Shown: one piece after another, positions 1 to 9,040 of the stretch
Layout of the letters: the number at the start of each line of letters is the position of its first letter
Position numbering within the stretch: the first letter of the stretch is position 1
Assembly (NCBI RefSeq): GCF_009707955.1
Contig: NZ_WMDQ01000003.1
Coordinates: 434,001-498,000, forward strand
Direction of reading: 5' to 3'
Origin: Flavobacterium sp. LC2016-13
GTDB taxonomy: Bacteria > Bacteroidota > Bacteroidia > Flavobacteriales > Flavobacteriaceae
DNA length: 64,000 bases
Translations under genes and position numbers: made by a program
Notes under the pieces: generated by a model
Database searches by the model: none
What the model saw: the letters and a program-made list of their open reading frames with translations, nothing else
Told to the model about the DNA's origin: nothing

Positions 1-700
1 TTAAATTCGGAATTAATTCGAATAATTTCGTGTATAAAACTGGAAGCGATTTTTCATCCTGATAATTCGGATTTACTTTCGGAATTCCCAACATAAAATA
101 AGCAGTATCAATATCTCCCAAAATAACATTGCTGTATTTTAGCATTTCGGGCATAACCTCACTTGGAGTTTTGCCATATTGCCAAAGTTTCGATCTGTAA
201 TTTAAGTCGCATGAAATCGTAATTCCCAGTTTATGAGCCACTTTAATAGCTTCTAAACAAGCTTCGGCAGCACTTTCAGAAATTGCCGGAGTAATTCCAC
301 TCCAGTGAAACCATTCTGCACCTTCCAAAACTTTTTCCCAATCAACCTGTCCTTTTTCGATAGTTGACATTGCGCTATGAGCACGGTCGTAAACTACATT
401 GCTTCCGCGGGTTCCGGCACCTGTTTCAAGAAAATAGATTCCTAAACGCTCACCGCCGTAAACAATATTTTTGGACTCGACATTCATTTTTCTGATTTCT
501 TTTAATGCAGAAAAACCAATTTCATTTTCAGGTAATCTGGTAACAAATTCAGCATTTACGCCATAATTTGCCAATGAAACACATACGTTAAATTCTCCAC
601 CTCCATACGTAGCACCAAATGCCGTAGATTGCGAAAAACGTAAATGTCTTTCTGTCGATAAACGCAGCATAATTTCTCCAAATGCAACTACTCTACTCAT
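1..700 (-). CDS. kdgK: 2-keto-3-deoxygluconate kinase, PfkB family (3' end cut by window)
   Basis: Phosphorylates 2-keto-3-deoxygluconate (KDG) to KDPG, the step after KduD in uronate breakdown. Translation from the ATG at 698-700 begins MSRVVAFGEIMLRLS, the classic PfkB/ribokinase opening. It continues with a GGGEFNVCVSLANYG segment (substrate-binding loop of KDG kinases), GAGTRGSNVVYDR and WFHWSGITPAIS. About 233 codons are visible. The reading frame is open to base 1, so the C-terminal part with the usual catalytic GxGD motif lies outside. It is the last visible gene of the minus-strand kduI-kduD-uxaC run, 188 bases after uxaC. Other PfkB sugar kinases are possible, but the context favours KDG kinase. 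Confidence 0.88.
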   Translation of the reverse strand, partial: MSRVVAFGEIMLRLSTERHLRFSQSTAFGATYGGGEFNVCVSLANYGVNAEFVTRLPENEIGFSALKEIRKMNVESKNIVYGGERLGIYFLETGAGTRGSNVVYDRAHSAMSTIEKGQVDWEKVLEGAEWFHWSGITPAISESAAEACLEAIKVAHKLGITISCDLNYRSKLWQYGKTPSEVMPEMLKYSNVILGDIDTAYFMLGIPKVNPNYQDEKSLPVLYTKLFELIPNL

Positions 701-888
701 ATTATTTTATGTATTTACCCGTAAGATTTTCTTTTTTTACCATTAAGAAATTAAGAAAAATTAAGCTTAACGGAGTATTTTTTTTGCCACCGATTTTAAT
801 GATTAAAAGATTCAAGTTTAAATGATAAAAATCTTTATTCTCGCCTCTTTCCTCTATCAATCTTTATTCTTTATTCTATACTCTTAAC

Positions 889-2295
889 CTAAAATTTAAA
901 ATACTCTTTTGCGTTGTTATATGAAATATCCGCAACCAATTTTCCAATCCATTCCATATCAGCAGGAAGTTCGCCACGTTTAATTTCATCTCCTAAAAGA
1001 TTACATAAAATACGTCTGAAATATTCGTGTCTTGGGAAAGATAAAAAGCTTCTTGAATCTGTCAACATTCCAACGAAACAGCTAATTAATCCCATATTCG
1101 AAAGGGCATTTAATTGTTTTGTCATTCCGTCTTTCTGATCTAAAAACCACCATCCTGAACCAAATTGTACTTTTCCTCTAACGCTTCCGTCGTTGAAATT
1201 TCCAATCATCGTGGCCATAACTTCATTATCAGCAGGATTCAGGTTATAAATAATCGTTTTTGTCAATTTATCTTTGCTGTCTAATGCATTTAAGAAAGAA
1301 GATAATTTTTGCGCCTGCGGATAATCTCCAATAGAATCCCATCCTGTATCAGGACCTAAAATTCTGTGCATACGCGCATTATTGTTTCTTAGTGCCCCTA
1401 AGTGAAACTGTTGTACCCATCCAAATTCATGATATGTTTCTGAAAGGAATAACAAAATTGCACTTTGAAACTTCAATCCTTCTTCCGGAGTTATGGTTTG
1501 ATTTTCTCTTTTCTTTTTGAAGATTGAATTGATTTCGCTTTCGGTAAAGTTTTCAAAATAAATCTGATCTAAACCGTGATCACTTAATTTACAACCGTTT
1601 GCTGTAAAAAATTCAATTCTTTTTCTTAACGCAGCACATAAGTCTGTGTAAGTATGAATCGCAACTCCGGATACGTCCCCCAACGTATCCAGATATGCGT
1701 TATAGCCATCATTAGAAATTAAGATCGCTTTATCGGGTCTGAAAGCTGTACTCATTTTAGTTCCAATTGGATTTTTAGTAAGTTTCTGGTGAAACTCTAA
1801 ACTATCAATCGGATCTTCGGTAGTACAAACTAATTCAGCATTTACTTTTTTAAGCAGGTTTTGTGTGCTGTAAGCCTGAGAATTTATTTTTTCAGAGGTT
1901 TCGATATAAATTTTCTCTGCTGATTTTTCATTCAGTAAATCATAAATATCAAAATAACGTGCCAATTCTAAATGCGTCCAGTGGTACAAAGGATTACGCA
2001 TCGTGTAAGGAACCGTTTTTCCCCATTGTAAGAACTTATCTTTATCTGAACCATTTCCTGTTACAAATTGCTCGTTTACACCCAACGTACGCATTGCACG
2101 CCATTTGTAGTGATCACCATTGATCCAAACCTGAGTTATGTTGTCAAAAATTTTATCTTCGGCAATAAACTGAGGATTTAAATGATTGTGATAATCTATA
2201 ATAGGCTGATTTTTGGAGTAATTGTGGTATAACTCTTCAGCAAATTTATTTTCAAGTAAAAAATTGTCGTTTATGAATGTCTGATTTGAGCTCAT
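889..2295 (-). CDS. uxaC: Glucuronate/galacturonate isomerase
   Basis: Uronate isomerase interconverting D-glucuronate with D-fructuronate and D-galacturonate with D-tagaturonate, cytoplasmic. At 468 aa it has the normal UxaC length. The N-terminal metal-binding motif DYHNHL has H36 and H38, and recognisable UxaC blocks follow (DHYKWRAMRTLGV, FGWVQQFHLGALRNNN, SRSFLSFPRHEYFRRILC). The start ATG is at 2293-2295, 24 bases after kduD, which indicates an operon. No tagaturonate or fructuronate reductase (UxaB/UxuB) or dehydratase is in the window. The assignment is firm; which uronate is preferred cannot be read from the sequence. Confidence 0.96.
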   Translation of the reverse strand: MSSNQTFINDNFLLENKFAEELYHNYSKNQPIIDYHNHLNPQFIAEDKIFDNITQVWINGDHYKWRAMRTLGVNEQFVTGNGSDKDKFLQWGKTVPYTMRNPLYHWTHLELARYFDIYDLLNEKSAEKIYIETSEKINSQAYSTQNLLKKVNAELVCTTEDPIDSLEFHQKLTKNPIGTKMSTAFRPDKAILISNDGYNAYLDTLGDVSGVAIHTYTDLCAALRKRIEFFTANGCKLSDHGLDQIYFENFTESEINSIFKKKRENQTITPEEGLKFQSAILLFLSETYHEFGWVQQFHLGALRNNNARMHRILGPDTGWDSIGDYPQAQKLSSFLNALDSKDKLTKTIIYNLNPADNEVMATMIGNFNDGSVRGKVQFGSGWWFLDQKDGMTKQLNALSNMGLISCFVGMLTDSRSFLSFPRHEYFRRILCNLLGDEIKRGELPADMEWIGKLVADISYNNAKEYFKF

Positions 2296-2319
2296 GTCTT
2301 TTAAAATATAATTTGAAAA

Positions 2320-3111
2320 TTATTCTTCGTTTGATGGTTTACCAATGGTCGCTAAAATTCCACCATCAACAAATAAAATATGTCCGTTTACAAAATCACT
2401 TGCTTTAGAAGAAAGGAATATTGCTGCTCCGGCTAAATCGCTAGGATCTCCCCATTTTGCTGCCGGTGTTCTGCTAATGATAAAGTCATTAAAAGGATGT
2501 CCGTCTACGCGAATAGGTTTTGTTTGTTCTGTCGCAAAATATCCAGGTCCAATTCCGTTGATTTGAACATTGTATTTTGCCCATTCTGTCGCCATATTTT
2601 TAGTCAGCATTTTCAATCCGCCTTTTGCAGCAGCGTAAGCGCCAACCGTATTACGGCCTAATTCGCTCATCATTGAGCAAATATTAATGATTTTTCCTTG
2701 TCTTCTTTCGATCATTCCTTTGGCAACGTGCTTAGAAACAATAAACGGAGAAACTAAATCAATATCTATAACTTCTTTAAAATCGGCAACTTCCATTTCG
2801 ATTAACGGAATTCTTTTGATGATTCCCGCATTATTAATCAAGATTGAAATTGGTCCAACTTCGCTTTCAATTTTTTTAACAGCTGTTATAACTTCCTGTT
2901 CATCTGTTACATTAAATTTATAACCAACTGCATTTATTCCTTCATTTTGAAGTTCTTTTACGGCATCATCAATTTTTTGTTGAGATGAATTTCCGTTTAC
3001 AACAATTGTTGCTCCCGCCTGTCCTAATCCTTTTGCCATTGCCATTCCCAGTCCGTGAGTACTTCCTGTAATAAGGGCAATTTTTCCTTTTATATCAAAT
3101 AAATCTGTCAT
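2320..3111 (-). CDS. kduD: 2-dehydro-3-deoxy-D-gluconate 5-dehydrogenase (SDR family)
   Basis: Classical short-chain dehydrogenase of 263 aa that reduces 3-deoxy-D-glycero-2,5-hexodiulosonate (the KduI product) to KDG with NAD(P)H. Visible elements are the nucleotide-binding TGSTHGLG (residues 15-22), NNAG at 93-96, catalytic S146, Y159 and K163 (YAAAK), and a C-terminal DGG before the end. It lies 5 bases after kduI and 24 bases before uxaC, so it is part of the same operon. SDR substrate specificity cannot be proven from motifs; the assignment rests on overall similarity to KduD and on the kduI neighbour. Confidence 0.9.
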   Translation of the reverse strand: MTDLFDIKGKIALITGSTHGLGMAMAKGLGQAGATIVVNGNSSQQKIDDAVKELQNEGINAVGYKFNVTDEQEVITAVKKIESEVGPISILINNAGIIKRIPLIEMEVADFKEVIDIDLVSPFIVSKHVAKGMIERRQGKIINICSMMSELGRNTVGAYAAAKGGLKMLTKNMATEWAKYNVQINGIGPGYFATEQTKPIRVDGHPFNDFIISRTPAAKWGDPSDLAGAAIFLSSKASDFVNGHILFVDGGILATIGKPSNEE

Positions 3112-3116
3112 GATTC

Positions 3117-3953
3117 TTATCTTAAATCTGTGATTTTACAAACATCCATATCTCCGTAATCTAAATTCTCACCAGCCATTCCCCAGATAAAAGTATAATT
3201 ACTTGTTCCTGATCCTGAGTGAATTGACCAAGGCGGAGAAATAACTGCCTGATGATTGTTCATCCAGATATGTCTTGTTTCCTGTGGTTGTCCCATAAAA
3301 TGACAAACGGCCTGATTTTCCGGAATATCCAAATAGAAATAAACTTCCATTCTACGATCGTGCACGTGAGCCGGCATCGTATTCCAAACACTTCCCGGTT
3401 TTAATTCTGTCATTCCCATTTGCAATTGGCAAGTGGTAACAATACCGCCAATAATCATTTGATTAACTGTACGGTGATTTGCCGTTTCCATTGTTCCTAA
3501 CTGTAATTTATTAGCTTGTTCCAAACTTACTTTTACAGTTGGATATGTGGTGTGAGCCGGAGCTGAATTAATATAATATTTAGCCGGATTTTTGCTGTCA
3601 TTACTTTTAAAAATCACTTCTTTATTACCACTTCCAATGTATAAAGCATCTTTAAAACCTAATTCATAAGATGTTCCTTCAACAACAACAGAACCGCTTC
3701 CTCCAACATTTATGATTCCCATTTCTCTTCTTTCCAGAAAATAGCTCGCTTTAAGCGGATCTATACTTTCCAGTGTTAAAGGTTTTACAGGAACTGCAGA
3801 ACCTGCTATATATCGATCGTAATGAGAATATGTTAATGAGATTTCGTTCTCCTGCATTAAATCATCAATTAAGAATTCTTCTCTTAATTGTTGTGTGTCA
3901 TATTTTTTTACTGCTTCAGGGCTTGACGCGTATCTCGAACTATATTTTGTCAT
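3117..3953 (-). CDS. kduI: 5-keto-4-deoxyuronate isomerase
   Basis: Cupin-fold zinc isomerase (278 aa, family-typical length) converting 5-keto-4-deoxyuronate, from unsaturated uronates released by pectate lyases, to 3-deoxy-hexodiulosonate. The expected metal ligands are in place: H196 and H198 (PAHVHDRRMEVYFY), E203, and H245 in PPWSIHSGSGT. It is the first gene of the kduI-kduD-uxaC(-kdgK) operon. A promoter with a LacI-type operator lies 15-59 bases upstream of its ATG. Presence of kduI implies that the strain uses unsaturated oligouronides, not only free uronic acids. Confidence 0.97.
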   Translation of the reverse strand: MTKYSSRYASSPEAVKKYDTQQLREEFLIDDLMQENEISLTYSHYDRYIAGSAVPVKPLTLESIDPLKASYFLERREMGIINVGGSGSVVVEGTSYELGFKDALYIGSGNKEVIFKSNDSKNPAKYYINSAPAHTTYPTVKVSLEQANKLQLGTMETANHRTVNQMIIGGIVTTCQLQMGMTELKPGSVWNTMPAHVHDRRMEVYFYLDIPENQAVCHFMGQPQETRHIWMNNHQAVISPPWSIHSGSGTSNYTFIWGMAGENLDYGDMDVCKITDLR

Positions 3954-3967
3954 AATTTTTATTTTAA

Positions 3968-3981
3968 TGTAATCGATTGCA
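3968..3981. promoter_or_regulatory. LacI-type operator in front of kduI
   Basis: The 14-base near-palindrome TGTAATCGATTGCA has the central CG and the flanking TG/CA of LacI/GalR-family operators. It directly abuts the -7 box of the minus-strand kduI promoter (3982-3989), so a bound repressor would cover the start of transcription. The same 14 bases recur at 6978-6991 in the same position relative to another promoter. The cognate regulator gene is not in the window. Confidence 0.75.
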
Positions 3982-4012
3982 CAAAATTATATTTTTATCT
4001 TTAAATATCATA
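3982..4012 (-). promoter_or_regulatory. Bacteroidota-type promoter for kduI operon
   Basis: On the minus strand, TATG (4012-4009) is followed by 19 bases and then TAATTTTG (3989-3982). This fits the Bacteroidota sigma-A consensus TTTG-N19-TAnnTTTG, with one mismatch in the -33 box. The LacI-type operator begins at the next base. Confidence 0.6.
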
Positions 4013-4041
4013 ATCAAACACCAAATTTATTTGTGTTGATT

Positions 4042-5358
4042 TTACACTTCTACTTTTTTCATCTTCGGAACTAAAATATGCATGATTAACCAAGCCAGTA
4101 AATATGAGGCTCCGCAGATACAAAACATAATAAAATAACCCGTTTCGATTTTTCCTATTTTAGTATAATAAACAAACATGTTTTTTTGAACTACTAAAGT
4201 TAACAAAATCCCTCCAAGCGCTCCAAACATACCTCCGATTCCTGTAACTGAAGCAGTTGCTTTTTTAGGAAACATATCTGATACTGTTGTAAAAATATTA
4301 GCACTCCACGCCTGATGCGCAGAAACCGCCAAACCAATAACCAAAATAGCCCACCAAATATTTATCGCACCTAAATATTGAGAAAACACAACCGGTAAAA
4401 CAGCAAAGGCATAAAGTAACATACTTGTTTTTCTTGCCTTATAAGCCGGCCAGTTTTTGTTGATTAGTTTTAATGGTAACCAGCCGCCGCCAATACTTCC
4501 GATACTTCCAATTACATAAACTAACGCGCAAGGCCAGATAATTTCTGTTGATGAAAGTTTGTATTGTTTCATTAAAAAATCAGGCAGCCAGAATAAATAG
4601 AACCACCAAACCGGGTCTGTCAATAATTTTCCGATGGCAAATGCCCAGGTTTGACGAAAACTAAGCAATTTTAACCATGAAACTTTTTCAGTATCTTCTA
4701 CTTCAACCGTTTCTACTTTATCAGAATTAATATATTCAAATTCAGCCTGAGACAATCGTTTTTGCTTTTCGGGTATTTCATAAAAAATGAACCATAAAAC
4801 CAACCAGATAAAACCAACAATTCCTGTTAGAATAAAAGCCCATTGCCAACCATAATTTTCTGCTATAAATGGCACTGATAATGGAACAATGATTGCTCCG
4901 ATATTACTTCCCGAATTGAAAATTCCTGTTGCTAAAGCTCTTTCTTTCTGCGGAAACCATTCGGCTGTTGCTTTTATGGCCGCGGGAAAGTTTCCGGCTT
5001 CTGTAATTCCTAAAAATACACGTGCTATTAAAAAACCTCCTGTTCCTGTTGCCAATGCGTGACCAATTGCGGCTAAACTCCACAATCCTGTGGCAATGGC
5101 ATAACCAATTTTTGTTCCTAATTTATCTATGATTCCACCTGCAACCAGCATTCCCATTGCGTAGGCTATTTTAAACGCCAATTCAATATTCGAATAATCT
5201 ATAACTTCCTGTTCCGGTGTCCAGTGAAAAGCTTCTGCTAAAAAAGGTCGCAGGTAACTAATTACATTTCGATCTAAATAATTTACTGTTGTAGCAAAAA
5301 ATACTAATCCACATATGGTCCAGCGATATTTTCCTATTGCTGCATTGGTTTGGTTCAT
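4042..5358 (-). CDS. MFS hexuronate-type transporter (ExuT/ACS family)
   Basis: 438-aa inner-membrane carrier of the anion:cation symporter branch of the major facilitator superfamily, with about 12 hydrophobic helices. Family blocks are visible: KYRWTICGLVFFATTVNYLDR at the N-terminus, the GITEAGNFPAAIKATAEWFP motif typical of hexuronate/glucarate carriers, and ATASVTGIGGMFGALGG late in the protein. It lies 47 bases downstream of a second, similar carrier and 88 bases ahead of kduI, all on the minus strand. Likely substrates are galacturonate or glucuronate, inferred from family and context; specificity cannot be told from sequence. Confidence 0.87.
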   Translation of the reverse strand: MNQTNAAIGKYRWTICGLVFFATTVNYLDRNVISYLRPFLAEAFHWTPEQEVIDYSNIELAFKIAYAMGMLVAGGIIDKLGTKIGYAIATGLWSLAAIGHALATGTGGFLIARVFLGITEAGNFPAAIKATAEWFPQKERALATGIFNSGSNIGAIIVPLSVPFIAENYGWQWAFILTGIVGFIWLVLWFIFYEIPEKQKRLSQAEFEYINSDKVETVEVEDTEKVSWLKLLSFRQTWAFAIGKLLTDPVWWFYLFWLPDFLMKQYKLSSTEIIWPCALVYVIGSIGSIGGGWLPLKLINKNWPAYKARKTSMLLYAFAVLPVVFSQYLGAINIWWAILVIGLAVSAHQAWSANIFTTVSDMFPKKATASVTGIGGMFGALGGILLTLVVQKNMFVYYTKIGKIETGYFIMFCICGASYLLAWLIMHILVPKMKKVEV

Positions 5359-5405
5359 AGTTTTAGGTTGGTTTGGTTAGTTGGTCAGTTAAATCATAAA
5401 TGTTA

Positions 5406-6851
5406 TTAAAGATTTGTAATCGGACTGTATTTAGGAACTAATGTTTTCATTACACTCCATCCAATTAAATAACAAACGGCACAAATTGAAAAAATGATAA
5501 AATATCCTGCTTCAATTCCTTTAAAGCCCATAAAAATCATATTTGTTTCTTTAGCATGATCAAATAAAAGACCTGATCCTTTATTGATTAAAGTTGACCC
5601 TAAGCCTCCTGCCAAACCACCAATTCCTGTAATCGTTGCGATTGCTTTTTTAGGAAACATATCTCCAACGGTTGTAAAAATATTAGCCGACCAAGATTGG
5701 TGGGCCGCACCTGCAATACCAATTATAATAACGGGAATCCAGTAACTTATATATCCTAAAGGCTGTGCAATTAATGCTAATAATGGAAAAAAGGCAAAAA
5801 TTAACATGGCTCTCATTCTTCCTTCGTATGGGTTCATTCCTTTTTTCTCTACGAAATAAGTTGGTAACCAACCGCCAATAATAGAAAGCAGCGTAATCAT
5901 GTATAAAACAAACAACGGCAAAGCAGCTTGCGTAGAATCCATTCCGTAAACAGAACTTAAATATGCCGGTGTCCAGAATAAAAAGAACCACCAAACACCA
6001 TCTGTCATAAATTTACCAAAAGCAAAAGCCCAGGTTTGTTTGTATTTAAAGCAATCCACAAAAGATACTTTAGTTGTAGTTTCAGGAATATATCCCACTA
6101 TTTTACTATCAGCAATATCGTCTTGTTGAATATATTCTAGTTCTGCAGTACTTACTTTTGGGTGTCTTTCTGGTTTATCGTACATAAAAATCCAAAATCC
6201 CATCCACACAAAACCTAAAGCACCAATGATGATAAAAGCCATTTCCCATCCAAAAGATTTCGCTATAAACGGAATCGAAATTGGAGCTGCTAATGCACCA
6301 ACTGTGGCACCTGCGTTAAAAATACTGGTAGAAAAAGCCCTGTCTTTTTTAGGAAAATATTCGGCCGTTGTTTTAATGGCTGCAGGAAAGTTTCCGGCTT
6401 CACCAATGGCTAATATAAAACGGGCAAAAATAAATAAGCTCACACTTACATTAATTACCATTCCCGTATCATTTACATTTTTAATGATTTCCTGAGCACC
6501 TTCAAAACCTACAAACCAGTTGCCTGTAATAATTCCTGCAGTTGCAATTCCGCAAAATGCATGCAAACATGCACCTATAGACCAAATTCCGATTGCCCAA
6601 AGAAAACCTTTTTTAGTATCCAGCCAATCCACAAACCTTCCTGCGAATAATAAAGATACAGCGTAAAAAATGGAGAATAATGCCGTAATATTTCCGTAAT
6701 CGTTGTTAGTCCAGTGAAATTCAGGAGCAATAAAATCATTCCACGTCAAAGAAAGAACTTGTCTGTCTAAATAGTTAATTGTAGTTGCAAAAAACAATAA
6801 TGCACAAATACTCCAGCGGTACTTTCCTGTGTTTTGTTTGATTTGATTCAT
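5406..6851 (-). CDS. MFS hexuronate-type transporter (ExuT/ACS family), longer paralogue
   Basis: Second 12-helix MFS carrier, 481 aa from the ATG at 6851. That start is chosen because the protein then begins MNQIKQNTGKYRW, matching its neighbour's MNQTNAAIGKYRW. An upstream in-frame ATG at 6944 would add 31 unrelated residues but lies closer to the promoter. It carries the same AIGEAGNFPAAIKTTAEYFP motif. Compared with its paralogue it has an insert of about 40 residues after helix 3 (around GIITGNWFVGFEGAQEIIK) and a longer loop near the end. It is first in its own operon, under the LacI-type operator at 6978-6991. Inferred substrate: a hexuronate or oligouronide-derived sugar acid. Confidence 0.85.
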   Translation of the reverse strand: MNQIKQNTGKYRWSICALLFFATTINYLDRQVLSLTWNDFIAPEFHWTNNDYGNITALFSIFYAVSLLFAGRFVDWLDTKKGFLWAIGIWSIGACLHAFCGIATAGIITGNWFVGFEGAQEIIKNVNDTGMVINVSVSLFIFARFILAIGEAGNFPAAIKTTAEYFPKKDRAFSTSIFNAGATVGALAAPISIPFIAKSFGWEMAFIIIGALGFVWMGFWIFMYDKPERHPKVSTAELEYIQQDDIADSKIVGYIPETTTKVSFVDCFKYKQTWAFAFGKFMTDGVWWFFLFWTPAYLSSVYGMDSTQAALPLFVLYMITLLSIIGGWLPTYFVEKKGMNPYEGRMRAMLIFAFFPLLALIAQPLGYISYWIPVIIIGIAGAAHQSWSANIFTTVGDMFPKKAIATITGIGGLAGGLGSTLINKGSGLLFDHAKETNMIFMGFKGIEAGYFIIFSICAVCYLIGWSVMKTLVPKYSPITNL

Positions 6852-6977
6852 AATAATGAGTTGGTTGGCTAATAAAGTAAATATTACTAATTCAAAATAT
6901 TCAATTTTACAATACTCTCCGGTTAAGCGTTCATTTAGAACCATCTAACTGAAATTGTGCAACTAAATTTCAAATAA

Positions 6978-6991
6978 TGTAATCGATTGCA
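6978..6991. promoter_or_regulatory. LacI-type operator in front of the MFS pair
   Basis: This is the same 14-base near-palindrome TGTAATCGATTGCA as at 3968-3981, with matching flanks (aa on the left, caaa on the right). It sits directly downstream of a -7 box on the minus strand. The two copies in identical promoter positions make coordinated repression of transport and catabolism likely. Confidence 0.75.
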
Positions 6992-7022
6992 CAAATATAG
7001 GTTATAATCTTAATATTCCAAA
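6992..7022 (-). promoter_or_regulatory. Bacteroidota-type promoter for the MFS transporter pair
   Basis: On the minus strand, TTTG (7022-7019) is followed by exactly 19 bases and TATATTTG (6999-6992), a perfect match to TTTG-N19-TAnnTTTG. Transcription would start inside the adjoining LacI-type operator. Confidence 0.8.
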
Positions 7023-7260
7023 TTAATTATATAAAATTTTATTTTGATGGTTAAAATAAACATTTCACATAAAAAAATGTATGCAAAATTAAAGATTAAA
7101 CAATATATATGTTAAAAGCCGATATGCTAAATTTGTCCGTTTTAGGTGTGAAAATAGTACTAAAACTGGCACTTCATATTTTATTTATGAAGACTATTCC
7201 TATTCAAAAATAAATATACTTTTATAACAGCGCGAATGCTTATAAATCAGGAAAATGATA

Positions 7261-7268
7261 TAAATTTG
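7261..7268 (+). promoter_or_regulatory. Possible -7 box for the esterase gene
   Basis: TAAATTTG matches TAnnTTTG and lies 41 bases before the GTG start at 7310. No TTTG occurs at the expected -33 spacing, so this is weak. The rest of 7023-7309 is AT-rich divergent intergenic DNA in which nothing else was recognised. Confidence 0.35.
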
Positions 7269-7309
7269 AATTTGACCGAAAAACATAATAGTAACAAATC
7301 TTATCTAAA

Positions 7310-8248
7310 GTGAAAAACTTAAAAAATTTCCTCATAAACAATCCATTCTTAAACTTGATTTTCCTTTTCGGAATGATCAGTCAAATACAAGCGCAAAATC
7401 AGGTTCTGCCTTTATGGAAAGTAATTCCACAAGAAATAAAAGCTCCGGATTATAAAGAAAAAGAAATTATTAAAGACGGAAAAGTACAAAGTACAAGTTT
7501 GGTTTCTATACCAACTTTGAGTGTGTTTTTACCTTCTGGAATTAAACTGAATCAAACGGCTGTAATTATCTTACCCGGCGGTGGATACCAGCACTTAGCG
7601 ATTGACAAGGAAGGAACCAAAGTAGCGGAATGGTTTAATAGTTTAGGTATTGTTGCTTTTGTTTTAAAGTACAGATTACCGAGCGATTTAATCATGACCA
7701 ATAAAAATGTTGGTCCTTTGCAAGACGCGCAGGAAGCGATACGTGTTGTGAGACAAAATGCTGCGAAATGGAATATTGATCCGAATAAAATTGGTGTTAT
7801 GGGATTTTCTGCAGGCGGACATCTTGCATCGACTTTATCTACACATTATGATGATCGCGTATACGAAACTTCATCAAAAGTAAGTGCGCGTCCGGATTTT
7901 TCTCTTTTGATTTATCCCGTTATTTCGATGCAAAATGATATCACCCATAAAGGTTCTCAGGTTAGTTTATTAGGAGAAAATGCTTCGCAGGAATTGATAG
8001 ATTCTTATTCTAATGAAAAAAAGGTTACCGCTCAAACTCCGCCCGCTTTTTTAATTCACGCCACAGATGATGGTGCCGTTTTACCTGAAAACAGTATTAA
8101 CTATTATCTGGCACTTAAGAAAAACGGAGTTACAGCAGAGTTACATTTGTATGAAAAAGGTGGTCACGGTTTTGGTCTTGGTGTAAATGATACCAGCAAA
8201 TTCTGGACAAAATCTTGCGAAGAATGGCTTAAAAGCAACAATTACTAA
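7310..8248 (+). CDS. Exported alpha/beta-hydrolase esterase (acetyl-xylan-esterase-like)
   Basis: Serine hydrolase of 312 aa with an N-terminal signal peptide (hydrophobic residues about 12-28, ending SQIQAQ), probably periplasmic. The triad is visible: nucleophile S167 in GFSAGGH, D254 in ATDDGAV and H286 in GGHGFG. An oxyanion-hole block ILPGGGY lies at about 88-93. It resembles the BD-FAE/acetyl-xylan-esterase group that removes acetyl or feruloyl groups from plant polysaccharides, which would suit the neighbouring uronate locus. It starts with GTG at 7310, is divergent from the transporter operon, and ends in a strong hairpin. The substrate is not determined. Confidence 0.85.
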   Translation: MKNLKNFLINNPFLNLIFLFGMISQIQAQNQVLPLWKVIPQEIKAPDYKEKEIIKDGKVQSTSLVSIPTLSVFLPSGIKLNQTAVIILPGGGYQHLAIDKEGTKVAEWFNSLGIVAFVLKYRLPSDLIMTNKNVGPLQDAQEAIRVVRQNAAKWNIDPNKIGVMGFSAGGHLASTLSTHYDDRVYETSSKVSARPDFSLLIYPVISMQNDITHKGSQVSLLGENASQELIDSYSNEKKVTAQTPPAFLIHATDDGAVLPENSINYYLALKKNGVTAELHLYEKGGHGFGLGVNDTSKFWTKSCEEWLKSNNY

Positions 8249-8256
8249 ATAAAAAA

Positions 8257-8292
8257 GGTTTTTAGATTTAGCTATAACTAAATCTAAAAACC
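8257..8292 (+). terminator. Hairpin terminator after the esterase gene
   Basis: A perfect 15-bp stem (8257-8271 with 8278-8292; core TTTTTAGATTTAG) and a 6-base loop lie 9 bases after the stop codon. Only a mixed AT tract follows instead of a clean T-run. Confidence 0.75.
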
Positions 8293-8582
8293 ATAATAAA
8301 AATTAGACTTTATTGTATTGTTTGTAAATTTCTACAACGATCCACGATCAAATGAATATGTCAAATTTTCTTTTTTAACTAAATTGTTTTTCCAAAAAAA
8401 CTCTTCATAGAAGTAAAATGATGTTTAAAAAGGCAAAAAAATCATTGGCTTTAATTCTATACCACAAAACTAAAAGCTACTTTTTAAAATTCCTTACGGC
8501 TTTCCACATTTTGAAAAGTTTTTTTTCTTTAAAGACGCTAAGTATCTAAGGTTCTTAGTTTTTCCCTACAATTATTTTAAAA

Positions 8583-8990
8583 AAAACTTAGCAACTTAAT
8601 AGCTCAGTCCCGAGACTTCGGCACAGTAACTCTTTTTTCTTATTCTAGATTAAGTTGAAGCTGTTGAGAAAGAAATAAATTTGCTAAATAAATTACAAGT
8701 TCTGTCAAAAACTGAAATTAAAATCTAAAAGAAAAACTTAGCCACTAAGAACCTCAGAACCTTTCTTATTCTAGATTAAGTTGAAGCCGTTGAAAAAGGA
8801 ATAAATTTGCTAAGTAAATTACAAGTTCTGTCAAAAACTGAAATGAATATCTAAAAGAAAACTTAGCCACTTAGTAGCTCAAAAACTTAGAAGCTTTTTT
8901 TCTTATTCTAGATTAAGTTGAAGCTATGATGAAACAAGTAAATTTGCTAAAGAAATTACAAATTCTGTCAAACTGAAATTTTAAAAGATT
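8583..8990. repeat. Three tandem degenerate copies of a ~130-bp intergenic repeat
   Basis: Units begin near 8583, 8732 and 8858. Each has an ACTTAGCnACT-like head, a core TTCTTATTCTAGATTAAG, then GTTGAAGC, ATTTGCTAA, AATTACAA and TTCTGTCAAA. A CAGTCCCGAnnCTTCGG element lies inside the first unit (about 8606) and just after the third (about 9000). In one frame all units read an isoleucine/leucine-rich amphipathic stretch (VEAVEKEINLLNKLQVLS in the first), but none has a convincing start. The flanking gene-free stretch 8293-8582 shows only scattered AAGACGCTAAG-type words. Function unknown. Confidence 0.75.
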
Positions 8991-9040
8991 CAGCAAATCA
9001 GTCCCGAAGCTTCGGAATAGTAACTTTAAAACTAAAAAAA

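Noticed and set aside
6852-6944. 31-residue N-terminal extension of the longer MFS carrier
   Set aside because: The paralogue begins at the equivalent of the internal methionine, and the extension has no membrane-protein or signal logic.
8583-8990. Triplicated unit as a CRISPR array
   Set aside because: Similarity extends across the whole ~130-bp unit and is degenerate; there is no repeat-spacer alternation.
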